DNA of 64,000 nucleotides from Maricaulis sp048269565 (GCF_048269565.1 NZ_JBLXIK010000003.1:372001-436000), one strand, 5' to 3'; shown: positions 17,146-25,664, counted from the first letter of the stretch. The notes: generated by a model not told the origin, from the letters alone. Numbers and translations are program-made.

Positions 17146-17562
17146 TCAGCTATTGGCGGCTTCCGGCTGGTAGCGCAGCGCGTGTTCACGCATGCGCGTG
17201 GCAAATTCGATCAGCGTGTTGAGCGGACGGATCAACACCTCGATGCGGCACATCCGGCCCTCATCATCCACCGTGATGCGGTCGATGCCGAGCAGGCCCT
17301 TGCCATCGACCGTGCCGGTGAATTCGAGGATCAGCATATTGCCGTCGACCCATTGCTTGCGGTAGTCGAAATCCTCGACGATCGAAATCACGCCCATCAG
17401 GATATGCAGCAGGTAGTGCTTGTCGGCCGACGGCTTCCAGACCACCGGCGAGTGCAATTCGCAGCCCTCGGCAATGATCGAGGCCAGCAGGTCGCGGTCG
17501 CGATTGCGCACGGCGGTGTGCCAGTTTTCGAGGAAATGCTTGACTTGCGGGGTCATGCTCAT
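17146..17562 (-). CDS. NTF2-like (SnoaL-type) small protein
   Basis: This 138-residue protein has the cone-shaped NTF2-like pattern. An N-terminal helix region (VKHFLENWHTAVRNRDRDLLASIIAEGCEL) is followed by beta strands such as MLILEFTGTVDGKGLLGIDRI. Such folds act as small-molecule isomerases, cyclases or binding proteins; no catalytic residues can be assigned with confidence. The ATG at 17562 overlaps the pdhA stop in an ATGA junction, and a second ATG (17556) is also possible. Its place between pdhA and pdhB suggests it is translated with the PDH complex, but the role is unknown. Confidence 0.75.
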   Translation of the reverse strand: MSMTPQVKHFLENWHTAVRNRDRDLLASIIAEGCELHSPVVWKPSADKHYLLHILMGVISIVEDFDYRKQWVDGNMLILEFTGTVDGKGLLGIDRITVDDEGRMCRIEVLIRPLNTLIEFATRMREHALRYQPEAANS

Positions 17563-18563
17563 GCCTCCAGCAGAACGTCGGTGTAAAGCTCGGCCGGATC
17601 GGGTTCCGGCGAGGTCTTGGCGAATTCGGCGGCGGCGTTGACCACGGCCTTCACCTCCTTGTCGATCGCCTTGAGGTCGTCCTCGGATGCATGGCCGCCC
17701 TCGATCAGACGCTTCTTGATCAGATCGATCGGGTCATGGTGCGAGCGGATATCGTCGACTTCCTCGCGCGAGCGGTATTTGGCCGGGTCCGACATCGAGT
17801 GGCCGCGATAGCGATAGGTCTTCATTTCCAGAATGAAGGGGCCCTCGCCCGAGCGCGCATGCTTGGCGGCCATGGTCGCGGCCGCGCGTACGGCCTCGAC
17901 ATCCATGCCGTCGACTTCAATCCCGGGAATGCCGAAAGAGGCGCCGCGCTTGTGCAGATGGGTTTCCGAGGAGGCCCGGCCAACGGAGGTGCCCATGGCG
18001 TATTGATTATTCTCGATCACATAGACCACTGGCAGATGCCAGAGCTGGGCCATGTTGAAGCTCTCATAGACCTGGCCCTGATTGGCGGCGCCATCGCCGA
18101 AATAGGCGACGGAGATCTTGCCATTATCCTTGTAGCGGTCGGCGAAGGCCAGGCCGGTGCCGAGCGAGACCTGGGCGCCGACAATGCCGTGGCCGCCGTA
18201 AAAATCCTTCTCGCGCGAGAACATGTGCATCGAGCCGCCCTTGCCGCGCGAATAGCCGCCGGCGCGCCCTGTGAGCTCGGCCATGACGCCATTGGGGTCC
18301 ATGCCCTTGGCGAGCATGTGGGCATGGTCGCGATAGCCGGTGATGACCTGGTCGCCCTCTTCGAGCGCGGCCTGGACACCGACCACGACCGCTTCCTGGC
18401 CGATATACAAATGGCAGAAGCCGGCAATCAGACCCATGCCGTAGAGCTGGCCGGCCTTCTCCTCGAAACGCCGCATCATCAGCATTTCGGAATAGTATTG
18501 CAGCAGCTGGTCCTTGCCGGCGGCCTTGACGGTAGCAGTGGTGGATTTGCGCTTCGCAGCCAT
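17559..18563 (-). CDS. pdhA: Pyruvate dehydrogenase E1 alpha subunit
   Basis: This 334-residue E1-alpha has the thiamine-diphosphate motif beginning GDGAANQGQVYESFNMA and ending near IENN. It also has HLYIGQEAVVVG, GGHGIVGAQVSLGTG and the phosphorylation-loop-like YRYRGHSMSDPAKYRS. It forms the heterotetrameric E1 with PdhB. It is the first pdh gene on the minus strand, 277 bp downstream of ftsB, and overlaps the NTF2-like gene by 4 bp. The gap upstream contains a dispersed repeat and should hold the pdh promoter. Confidence 0.97.
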   Translation of the reverse strand: MAAKRKSTTATVKAAGKDQLLQYYSEMLMMRRFEEKAGQLYGMGLIAGFCHLYIGQEAVVVGVQAALEEGDQVITGYRDHAHMLAKGMDPNGVMAELTGRAGGYSRGKGGSMHMFSREKDFYGGHGIVGAQVSLGTGLAFADRYKDNGKISVAYFGDGAANQGQVYESFNMAQLWHLPVVYVIENNQYAMGTSVGRASSETHLHKRGASFGIPGIEVDGMDVEAVRAAATMAAKHARSGEGPFILEMKTYRYRGHSMSDPAKYRSREEVDDIRSHHDPIDLIKKRLIEGGHASEDDLKAIDKEVKAVVNAAAEFAKTSPEPDPAELYTDVLLEA

Positions 18564-18716
18564 TTGTTCACACGCGAACTATATCCGTCGCGTTCCCCTG
18601 TTTCGCTACCGCCGTGTAACAGAAACCGGCCATCAGGGGCAAGCGGTGGCCGTAGCCTTCGCCATTGCGGCGAAAACGCCCGATGCGGTGGGCCACAAGC
18701 CTCCCGCAAGCATTGC

Positions 18717-18797
18717 GTCATCCCGACGAAGGTCGGGACCTCGAGACCACAAGCGCGGAGCCCGGTCTATCGGGGTCCTGACTTGCGTCAGGATGAC
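18717..18797. repeat. Dispersed intergenic palindromic repeat, GTCATCCC type, copy 2
   Basis: An 81-bp block lies between ftsB and pdhA and runs from GTCATCCCGACGAAGGTCGG to CAGGATGAC. It is the same design as the blocks at 13769-13896 and 37987-38088. The rest of the 277-bp gap shows no gene. Confidence 0.75.
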
Positions 18798-18840
18798 GGA
18801 ATTGTTTGGGAATAGAGAAAGCTAGCCGGATAAAATCCAG

Positions 18841-19152
18841 TCAGCGCCCGTCGTCGGTGGTGATCTCGACGATGAAGTCGCGCGGATGGGCGACGTTCAG
18901 GATCGTGCGGGCGCGTTCCTCGACATAATCGAGGTCGAGACTGTCAGAGCGCAGGCGGGCCGCGGTGGTCTCCAGCGCTTCGCGTTCGAGGCGGGTTTCA
19001 GCGAGTTCGATCTCGGCGGCGTGGAGGTCGTTCTTGACCACGATCCAGTTGAGCACGCCCTGCTCGCCCGTCAGTGCGTGATAGCCAAAATAGGCAATCG
19101 CGACGGCAAGAAAGAAGCTGGGAAGAATACGCTTGATCGCGTCCAATGCCAC
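18841..19152 (-). CDS. ftsB: Septum formation initiator FtsB/DivIC
   Basis: This 103-residue bitopic protein has a short cytoplasmic start, a membrane helix at about residues 10-27 (SFFLAVAIAYFGYHAL), and then a coiled coil (VKNDLHAAEIELAETRLEREALETT). It ends with the LDLDYVEERARTILN segment typical of FtsB/DivIC. It should act with FtsL and FtsQ in the divisome. The position between enolase-side genes and pdhA is the usual alphaproteobacterial arrangement. Confidence 0.88.
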   Translation of the reverse strand: MALDAIKRILPSFFLAVAIAYFGYHALTGEQGVLNWIVVKNDLHAAEIELAETRLEREALETTAARLRSDSLDLDYVEERARTILNVAHPRDFIVEITTDDGR

Positions 19153-19324
19153 ACACCCTGAATGTCGGCCTTTGCGGCCTGTCTCACTGGTGATGATTGA
19201 ACACGGTCAGACTTTAGGAAGCATGAATCGGGGATTCAGGGACCGGTAATAACCGCGTCGCATTTGCGGCAATCAGGGCGCCGAGCGGCCGGCCCCAAAC
19301 CGGGCCACACCCCCTGCCCGGTAC

Positions 19325-19717
19325 TCAGTCGCGCCGGAACAGCCCGCGCGACATCAAGCCGAGGATCAGCGCCATCACCACCGCAAACCCGGCGGAGATC
19401 AGGGTCGCCGTCGAACTGCCCTCGACGGCCATGCTGCGCGGGGCCATCGCCGCCGGGGCTTCACGGGTGACGCCATCGCTCGCCGGCAGCCGCGGGGTCG
19501 CCTGCAGCTGAGCCCGGTCCGATTCGGCCAGGCGCTCGCTGGCGAAGCGGTCAATCCAGTCGCCATAGGTCTCCGGCATGGTGGAGATGACCGGCGGGAT
19601 GCCGCGCAGCCAGCCGTTCACATCGACATCGAAGCGTTCCAGCAGATCCAGCCCGGACACGAACAGGCCCAGCGCCGCCGACGCCATCACAAACAGCTTG
19701 CCGAAAAACCCCATCAT
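19325..19717 (-). CDS. Small two-helix membrane protein, unknown function
   Basis: The frame is open further upstream, but the ATG pair at 19717/19714 follows a GGGGG-containing ribosome site and begins directly with a hydrophobic helix (FFGKLFVMASAALGLFVSG). The 130-residue product has a second helix at the C-terminus (STATLISAGFAVVMALILGL). Between them is a polar, Pro/Ala-rich domain containing PPVISTMPETYGDWIDRFA. I do not recognise a family. It lies between the methyltransferase and ftsB on the same strand. Confidence 0.55.
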   Translation of the reverse strand: MMGFFGKLFVMASAALGLFVSGLDLLERFDVDVNGWLRGIPPVISTMPETYGDWIDRFASERLAESDRAQLQATPRLPASDGVTREAPAAMAPRSMAVEGSSTATLISAGFAVVMALILGLMSRGLFRRD

Positions 19718-19775
19718 CGCCCCCGATGCCAATCCCGGCCAACAGACTAGCCGATCGGACGGACGGGCGAAATGC

Positions 19776-20570
19776 CTAACTCGGTTCCGCCGCTGGCTTG
19801 AGCGCCAGGGTGGCAAAACTGGTCGGCATGAAAGCATTGAGCGGCGTCGCCTCGTCGGACCAGTCATCCTCGTAGAAGCCGGCAATCATCAGCCCGGCCT
19901 CGATCTGCCCGCCAATCTGGGCCTGCAGGCTATGGCTGAATTCGAGCGCTTCACGCTGCTCGATGCGCGCCCGCACCAACGCCTCCGGCAGATCGCGCGC
20001 CGCATCGAAAGGCACACGGTATTGCACCTGCAGCGGCGCGCCGGCGTCAATCGCATCATGGTCGAACAGCCAGAAGTCGGGATTGACGAAACCGGAGAGC
20101 ATGCGCCCGCCCGGCTTGAGCACCGCGGCGCATTGGCGCCAGACCGGCGCGAGATCGGCAATGAAGAGATTCGAGACCGGGTGGAAGATCAGGTCGAACG
20201 GGCCGCTGACATGCTCACCCAGGCGGGTCATGTCGGCTTCAACCAGGGTCATCTCCAGCCCGTCGCGATCGGCCACCAGCCTGTCCTTGGCCAATTGCGC
20301 CGAGGCGATATCCAGAACGGTGACATCGGCCCCGGCCGCGGCCAGCACCGGCGCCTGCTGCCCGCCCGAGCCGGCCAGACACAGCACGCGCGCGCCGGCC
20401 AGTTCGCCGAACCAGTCGCGCGGCACCGCCTTGTTGGGCGTCAGGATCACCGACCAGTCGCCGCGGCGGGCCGCAGCGATCACATCAGGGCCGACCGGCT
20501 GGCACCAGGGACTGTCGCCGCTATCGGATTCGGCATTCCAGGCGCTCGCATTATGGCGATGGATATCCAT
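19776..20570 (-). CDS. Class I SAM-dependent methyltransferase
   Basis: This 264-residue protein starts at the ATG at 20570 (MDIHRHNASAWNAES); the longer upstream frame runs into the enolase 3' end and is rejected. The SAM-binding motif I is VLCLAGSGGQQAPVLAAAGA, acidic motif II is VTVLDIA, and a post-motif DLIFHPVSNL follows. The N-terminal HNxxAW start is common among uncharacterised methyltransferases of this type. The substrate is unknown. It lies 23 bp downstream of eno, probably in the same transcript. Confidence 0.8.
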   Translation of the reverse strand: MDIHRHNASAWNAESDSGDSPWCQPVGPDVIAAARRGDWSVILTPNKAVPRDWFGELAGARVLCLAGSGGQQAPVLAAAGADVTVLDIASAQLAKDRLVADRDGLEMTLVEADMTRLGEHVSGPFDLIFHPVSNLFIADLAPVWRQCAAVLKPGGRMLSGFVNPDFWLFDHDAIDAGAPLQVQYRVPFDAARDLPEALVRARIEQREALEFSHSLQAQIGGQIEAGLMIAGFYEDDWSDEATPLNAFMPTSFATLALKPAAEPS

Positions 20571-20593
20571 GCATGCCCCCGGGACCTGACGGC

Positions 20594-21865
20594 CTAGCTG
20601 ATGGCGCTGGCGCCGGCGAAGACGCCCATATCGCCGAGCTCGGATTCGATGCGCAGCAGCTGGTTGTACTTGGCGGTGCGGTCGGAGCGGGCCAGCGAGC
20701 CGGTCTTGATCTGTCCGCAATTGGTGGCGACGGCGAGATCGGCAATGATCGAATCCTCGGTCTCGCCGGAGCGGTGCGACATGACGGCGGAATAGCCCGA
20801 GCGCAGCGCCATATCGACGGCGTCGAGGGTTTCCGACAGCGTGCCGATCTGGTTGACCTTGATCAGGATGGAATTGGCGGCGCCGACTTCAATGCCGTGG
20901 GCCAGGCGTTCCGGATTGGTGACGAAGAGATCATCGCCGACCAGCTGACACCGGCCATCGAGGCGCGTGGTCAGGGCTTTCCAGCCCTCCCAGTCATCCT
21001 CGGCCATGCCATCCTCGATCGAGATGATCGGATAGCTGTTGACCAGGCTTTCCAGATAGGCGGCGAAGGCGTCGCTATCATGGGTCTTGCCCGATCCGGC
21101 CAGCACGTATTTGCCGTCCTTGAAGAATTCCGTCGAGGCGACATCCAGCGCCAGGGCGACATCCTCGCCCGGCTTGTAGCCGGCCGATTCGATCGCCGCC
21201 ATGATGACGTCGAGCGCCTGTTCGGCGGTCGCGATATTCGGTGCGAAACCGCCCTCATCGCCGACATTGGTGTTGAGACCATCGGCCTTGAGGCGCGCCT
21301 TCAGCGCATGGAAGATTTCGGAGCCGCAGCGCAGGGCTTCGGAAAAGCTCTCCATGCCGACCGGCATGATCATGAATTCCTGGAAATCGATCGGATTGTC
21401 GGCATGGGCGCCGCCATTGATGATATTCATCATCGGGGTTGGCAGCACGCGGGCATTGAGGCCGCCGATATAGCGATAAAGCGGCTGGCCGAAGCTCTCG
21501 GCGGCGGCCTTGGCGACGGCGAGCGAGACGCCCAGGGTCGCATTGGCGCCAAGCCGCGACTTGTTGGGTGTGCCGTCCAGCTCGATCAGGGCCGCATCGA
21601 TCCGGCGCTGATTCTCGGCATCGAACCCGCCAATCGTCTCGAAGATCTCGCCCTCGATCGCCGCGATCGCCTTGAGCACGCCCTTGCCGCCATAGCGCTC
21701 CCCGCCATCGCGCATTTCCACCGCTTCATGCTGGCCGGTCGAGGCGCCCGAGGGCACCGCTGCGCGGCCGAAACTGCCATCCTCCAGCAACACATCGACT
21801 TCCACGGTCGGATTGCCGCGGCTGTCGAGGATTTCACGGGCGATGATGTCGGTGATGGCGGTCAT
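20594..21865 (-). CDS. eno: Enolase
   Basis: This 423-residue enolase interconverts 2-phosphoglycerate and phosphoenolpyruvate. Signature regions are all present: REILDSRGNPTVEVDV at the start, the metal-ligand segment in SIEDGMAEDDW, the catalytic lysine region in LIKVNQIGTL, and the C-terminal MSHRSGETED and KTGSLARSDRTAKYNQLLRI. It is first in an apparent minus-strand group followed by the methyltransferase, a small membrane protein, ftsB and pdhA. Confidence 0.98.
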   Translation of the reverse strand: MTAITDIIAREILDSRGNPTVEVDVLLEDGSFGRAAVPSGASTGQHEAVEMRDGGERYGGKGVLKAIAAIEGEIFETIGGFDAENQRRIDAALIELDGTPNKSRLGANATLGVSLAVAKAAAESFGQPLYRYIGGLNARVLPTPMMNIINGGAHADNPIDFQEFMIMPVGMESFSEALRCGSEIFHALKARLKADGLNTNVGDEGGFAPNIATAEQALDVIMAAIESAGYKPGEDVALALDVASTEFFKDGKYVLAGSGKTHDSDAFAAYLESLVNSYPIISIEDGMAEDDWEGWKALTTRLDGRCQLVGDDLFVTNPERLAHGIEVGAANSILIKVNQIGTLSETLDAVDMALRSGYSAVMSHRSGETEDSIIADLAVATNCGQIKTGSLARSDRTAKYNQLLRIESELGDMGVFAGASAIS

Positions 21866-22072
21866 GAGGGTCAGGCTCCACTGGAACGGATATCAGGCGA
21901 AAGTCGTTGGGGCGCTTCATAGCCAAAGCCGGCCGCAAGTCAAAGCCCGCCATGGCAAATCGGGCCAGATCGGGGCCGGCCAGGTTGAAACGCAACAGGC
22001 GCGCCCCGATTGCCGGAACGCGCCTGTGGACATTCATGCGCGCAACACCAGCGGTGCTGCAGCGTTCAAGAC

Positions 22073-22255
22073 TCAGTCGTCCTTGACGTCGAGGATCTGA
22101 CGGCCGCGATACATGCCGGACTTCAGATCGACATGGTGCGGACGGCGCAGCTCGCCGCTGTCCTTGTCTTCGACATAGACAGGGTTGGACAGGGCGTCGT
22201 GGCTGCGGCGCATGCCGCGCTTGGACGGCGTAGTTTTTCTTTTAGGGACGGCCAT
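22073..22255 (-). CDS. rpmF: 50S ribosomal protein L32
   Basis: This 60-residue protein starts MAVPKRKTTPSKRGMRRSHD, the diagnostic L32 N-terminus, and continues with NPVYVEDKDSGELRRPHHVD. The longer open frame upstream to 22441 is not believable coding sequence. This is the cysteine-free form of L32, without the zinc-ribbon CxxC pairs seen in some bacteria, as is usual in alphaproteobacteria. It is transcribed toward eno, about 207 bp away. Confidence 0.96.
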   Translation of the reverse strand: MAVPKRKTTPSKRGMRRSHDALSNPVYVEDKDSGELRRPHHVDLKSGMYRGRQILDVKDD

Positions 22256-22554
22256 CAGGCTCTCCACGATGCTGAATACGGTTAGAGGCGGTGCGAACCA
22301 CCCGTTAGAGCCGCGCCATATAGCCGCTTCGAACTGGCCACGCAAGCGCGAGGGACGCTTCTTCGTGACATTCGCGCCCAACAGGCGTATTAACCTTTTG
22401 TGGGCGACGCCGCAGACCGCACGATCACGAGACACGATCACTCATTTGAACTTAGGTCGACTGCAGAACGACGCCGCCCTTTTTCTCCTCAATATGTGCC
22501 GGATCAGGTCCGTTGCGTCCGCCGTCCTCACCAGCTCCGGCCGCTTCGCGGCCA

Positions 22555-22631
22555 CCTCTTCCATCAAGGAAGAGGAGGGAGACAGGCGAAGCGGCCACCA
22601 TGATCGCCCTCCTCTTCCTTGATGGAAGAGG
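22555..22631. repeat. Perfect 25-bp inverted repeat
   Basis: The left arm is 22555-22579 and the right arm is 22607-22631. The arms are exact reverse complements, spaced by 27 bp. Each arm is itself a small hairpin, CCTCTTCC-ATCAA-GGAAGAGG. The flanks carry GGCCGCTTCGCGGCC and GGCGAAGCGGCC, giving the mosaic look of the repeat family also found in pdhB, pdhC and near comEC. Confidence 0.8.
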
Positions 22632-22724
22632 TGTCGCCGAAGGCGACGGAGATGGTGACGGCCTCGCGGAAACAATTGATCTGTCCTCTCTGACCTGGAA
22701 ATCGTGTCTGTCCCAATTAATTCC

Positions 22725-22803
22725 CGGGGACACTCACCATTGCTATGTGTCTAAACAACTAAATTAACGGGCGTATCATCGATTTTAATGGTGAGTGTCC
22801 CCG
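22725..22803. repeat. Perfect 17-bp inverted repeat around an AT-rich core
   Basis: CGGGGACACTCACCATT at 22725-22741 and its exact reverse complement at 22787-22803 enclose 45 bp of AT-rich DNA. The ends-and-core form looks like a REP-type or miniature inverted-repeat element, or the remnant of one. It abuts the 3' end of the NmrA-like gene. Confidence 0.7.
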
Positions 22804-22818
22804 TTCTTCCAACTTTAA

Positions 22819-23685
22819 TTAATTCAGGAGCTTAGACGTCAGGAAAGTGCGAATGGTCTCGGGGTCACGTTTCAGAATATTGGCCAGCGTGGGATCGACT
22901 ACTTCAAATTCTCCAGCATGTGCTGCCCGATAATAGCCCACCATCACGGCGATGGAAGCTTCTGGTACTCCGGCAGCGCGGGCCTTCGCTTCCATTATGT
23001 CTTCGCTCACGATACGCCGCGAGATTGCCTTGCCCATAATATCTCCGGCCAGCTCCGCAAGGTCGGCAAGGTCCAATGCCTCACTGCCGGTCAGGGGCGG
23101 TGTCGGGCCGTCGATCACCTCAATGCCGGCCAGCAAGGCGGCGTCGGCAGCGGCGAGATCATCGTGGCTCACCCAAGCAACCTTGCCGTCTTCCGGTCCC
23201 TCCAGTGTACCCGCGCCGAAACCGCGCGCGTTCAGCATCAACGCACTTTCGGCGTAGAAACCGTGGCGAATAGAAGTCCAAGCTAACCCTGATTCTGCCA
23301 ATAACTTCTCCGTAGCAGCGTGGTCTCTGCCGGGTGGAAAATGAGAGGCCTCTGCGCTTGACACCTGGCTGGTGTAGAAAATGCGCTCCACACCGACTTC
23401 ACGCGCAATACGTATGGCAGTGGCGTGTTGCTTGAGGGGATTGCCGCCCGTGGCGGCCGCATTCGAGGAAATCATCAGAAGGTTCTTGGCACCGGCCCAG
23501 GCATGGCGCAAGCTTTCGGCATCATTGTAGTCCCCTTGACGCACGCGCACCCCACGTGCCGAAATATCGACTACTTTTGACGGGTCACGGGCGCTGACGC
23601 CGATGTTCGCGGCGGGTACATGAATCAGAAGGTTTTCAATGATCTTGCGACCGAGTTTGCCGGACGCGCCTGTAACGATAAACAT
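22819..23685 (-). CDS. NmrA/QorB-like NAD(P)-binding reductase
   Basis: This 288-residue Rossmann protein opens with MFIVTGASGKLGRKIIENLL, the atypical short-chain nucleotide-binding motif. It has the NmrA/QorB-like middle part (LLMISSN, VERIFYTSQVSSAEA, AWTSIRHGFYAES). QorB members are NAD(P)H:quinone oxidoreductases; NmrA members can be redox sensors without activity, so the reaction is not certain. AGGAGA precedes the ATG. It is divergent from the LysR gene 106 bp away, a classic regulator-target pair. Codon use appears less GC-biased than that of its neighbours, hinting at acquisition. Confidence 0.8.
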   Translation of the reverse strand: MFIVTGASGKLGRKIIENLLIHVPAANIGVSARDPSKVVDISARGVRVRQGDYNDAESLRHAWAGAKNLLMISSNAAATGGNPLKQHATAIRIAREVGVERIFYTSQVSSAEASHFPPGRDHAATEKLLAESGLAWTSIRHGFYAESALMLNARGFGAGTLEGPEDGKVAWVSHDDLAAADAALLAGIEVIDGPTPPLTGSEALDLADLAELAGDIMGKAISRRIVSEDIMEAKARAAGVPEASIAVMVGYYRAAHAGEFEVVDPTLANILKRDPETIRTFLTSKLLN

Positions 23686-23743
23686 GGGTTTGTCTCCTGA
23701 ATTTGCTTCGCGCCAAGTGCTGGGGCCAGAGACAAGCTAATTG

Positions 23744-23762
23744 TTATCGAATTCCTGGATAA
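23744..23762. promoter_or_regulatory. Candidate LysR operator in divergent promoter
   Basis: TTATC-N9-GATAA forms an interrupted dyad in the 106-bp space between the divergent reductase and LysR genes. It overlaps a T-N11-A arrangement typical of LysR-type binding sites. This is inferred from position and symmetry only. Confidence 0.4.
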
Positions 23763-23791
23763 TCGACTGAGATTCGAATAGCCTGTTCTCT

Positions 23792-24709
23792 ATGAAGAAC
23801 AATGTGTCGCCGAACGATCTCATGGTGTTTCTCACCGTCCTGAATGAAGGCGGCTTCCGGGCCGCAGCGAAACGGCTGGGCGTTGCTCCCTCCAATATCA
23901 GCACGACGGTCTCGCGGGTCGAGGCGCAGCTCGGCTTGCCGCTTCTCCTGCGCACGACCCGAAGCGTCCGGGCCACAGAACAAGGTCGTGCGTTGGCAGA
24001 CCGCATTCAGCCGCTGTTGGCGGAAATCGATGTGGCGTGCCTGGAAACGGCAAATTCGGCTGACCGTGTGCAGGGACGTTTGAAACTCAACGTACCAGGT
24101 GCTGTCATGCCGGACATTCTGCCGCCCCTTCTCGTGGAATTTCAGCGCAGACATCCGCAAGTGGAAGTCGAGATCGTGGTGGAGAACAATCTTGTCGACA
24201 TCGTCGCTGCCGAATGTGACGCGGGCATCCGCTATGGCACGTCCATCGAGAAAGACATGATTTCCATTCCGCTCGGTCCACGCGTCCAGGAGATCGCGCT
24301 TGCGGCGTCGCCCGCGTATATCAAGGAGTGCGGCCATCCTCGGAGCGCTGCGGAACTGACAGAGCACTATGCGATCCGCTACAGATTATCCGGGGGACCT
24401 CTCTTGCCCTGGACTTTGCGAAACGGGGAGGAAACGGTCCAGGTGAGGCCTATGACGCGGCTTGTTTTAAGCGTGAACGCGTTGAACACTGGCTTGAGCT
24501 ACGCACGAGCTGGGCTGGGCCTCATCGCCACCTTCCGCAACTGGCTCGAAGACGATTTTCACGCTGGAATTCTGGTCCCAGTCCTGCCTGACTGGTGGGC
24601 TGAACAAGAAGGCCCGAGGCTCTACTACCCAAGCCGCTTCACATCGACGCCGTTACGCGCATTCATCGATCTCTGCCAGAGCCCAACCAGAACCGCAAAT
24701 AAATGCTGA
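23792..24709 (+). CDS. LysR-family transcriptional regulator
   Basis: This 305-residue regulator has an N-terminal winged helix (NDLMVFLTVLNEGGFRAAAK, then LGVAPSNISTTVSRVEAQLG) and an effector-binding domain from about residue 90 (GRLKLNVPGAVMPDILPPLL). It belongs to the group whose first helix-turn-helix resembles DsdA/GcvA-type or AaeR-like regulators. By position it should control the divergent NmrA/QorB-like gene and itself. The downstream side is a large palindrome without genes. Confidence 0.9.
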   Translation: MKNNVSPNDLMVFLTVLNEGGFRAAAKRLGVAPSNISTTVSRVEAQLGLPLLLRTTRSVRATEQGRALADRIQPLLAEIDVACLETANSADRVQGRLKLNVPGAVMPDILPPLLVEFQRRHPQVEVEIVVENNLVDIVAAECDAGIRYGTSIEKDMISIPLGPRVQEIALAASPAYIKECGHPRSAAELTEHYAIRYRLSGGPLLPWTLRNGEETVQVRPMTRLVLSVNALNTGLSYARAGLGLIATFRNWLEDDFHAGILVPVLPDWWAEQEGPRLYYPSRFTSTPLRAFIDLCQSPTRTANKC

Positions 24710-24774
24710 CAGGCACCTATTGCCCCGGCCCACCCTGGGCACACCCATCCCTGAAACCCTTGCCAAGCAAGGGC

Positions 24775-24854
24775 GCCAGACTGGACTTGTCTCGTCAAGG
24801 GCGCGAAGCGCCGCTGCGCGGTCAGGACCCTTGACGAGACAAGTCCAGTCTGGC
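24775..24854. repeat. Perfect 27-bp inverted repeat downstream of the LysR gene
   Basis: The left arm is 24775-24801 (GCCAGACTGGACTTGTCTCG...) and the right arm 24828-24854 is its exact reverse complement, with a 26-nt spacer that is itself GC-rich. It could form a 27-bp hairpin in RNA or a cruciform in DNA. There is no following T-run, so a simple intrinsic terminator is unlikely. It may be a mobile palindrome or the end of a lost element. Confidence 0.8.
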
Positions 24855-25664
24855 CGGATCCCGGCATGGTTTTCACGGCGGGATCTGGCCGCTCGGGCCG
24901 GTTTGCTGGACGGGATTTGCCCGGTGGCCGGGTATTGCGGCACCGATCAGGCCAGCCCCGCCCCTGTTGATCGGGACAAAGCCAGGGCAGCATACGGGAG
25001 CTGGTCCCGATTCCTTGAAACGGGGGCATGCCCGGCCCGGGTCGAGCGCCGGTTCGCAAGGCTCTCGGGAACGACGAGGGACGGGGACCTCTGGTGCCTG
25101 TCCCGGGGCAAACCCGCTTTCGGTCGAGGCCCGGCTCCTTCGCCAGAAATCGCCGTGAAAAGAGAGTCCTCCCCGGGACGCGTACCAGAGGTACACGTCC
25201 CTCTTTGCCGGCCCATCCAATCCGCCCCCACCCCATCTGCGCTATAATCGGGCGAAATTCGCTCTTTGACATTGTTGGCCCTTGAGAACGCCCCGCCTCC
25301 CGATTGCCGCGGGCCGGCACGATAAATGGCAGTCACTGTCAGGCTGCCACGGCCCTGCCACCCCAAGATCGCGAGCCTGCAGGCGGCTGGGCGCCCCCTG
25401 GCGGGACAATGGCAGACTGGCAGACAGTCTTTCCCGTTTCACATAATTCTGTTCATCTTCGATATGAGACCGGGCGCTGGGATATTTGATACCCATCCCC
25501 TCCACGTGCGGCCGGCCCTCCCCGACCCCGCTCCCCCCTAACGGCAACAGCACACCGCCCGCTACGCATCCTCGCTGCCGCCGTAGTAGAGTAGTCCCCC
25601 GCTCTCGACCGATTCCGGTTTTGCGAACTGGACCCGGGCAACACCATCACAGGCAGGACAGGCC
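24855..25664. other. About 800-bp gene-poor region with strong secondary structure
   Basis: I find no recognisable protein or known RNA gene here. The DNA is full of short dyads. GGGACCTCTGGTGCCTGTCCC at about 25083-25104 is nearly the reverse complement of the segment at about 25175-25202, which itself contains GTAC-cagag-GTAC. A 29-bp sequence at 25409-25437 recurs at 37119-37147. The open frames present look like chance frames in GC-rich DNA. The last part must carry the promoter of the decarboxylase gene. Confidence 0.5.

Larger units (their letters stand above)
22256..22818. other. 563-bp intergenic region rich in inverted repeats
   Basis: I see no convincing gene between rpmF and the NmrA-like gene. 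The region holds the rpmF promoter, a mosaic of palindromes at 22540-22640 and a separate long-spaced inverted repeat at 22725-22803. Base composition drops sharply to AT-rich from about 22715 to 22790. Confidence 0.6.

Noticed and set aside
24625..25366. Possible small genes in the palindrome region
   Set aside because: Two overlapping frames exist but are Arg/Pro-rich, have no ribosome site or recognisable fold, and conflict with the hairpins.
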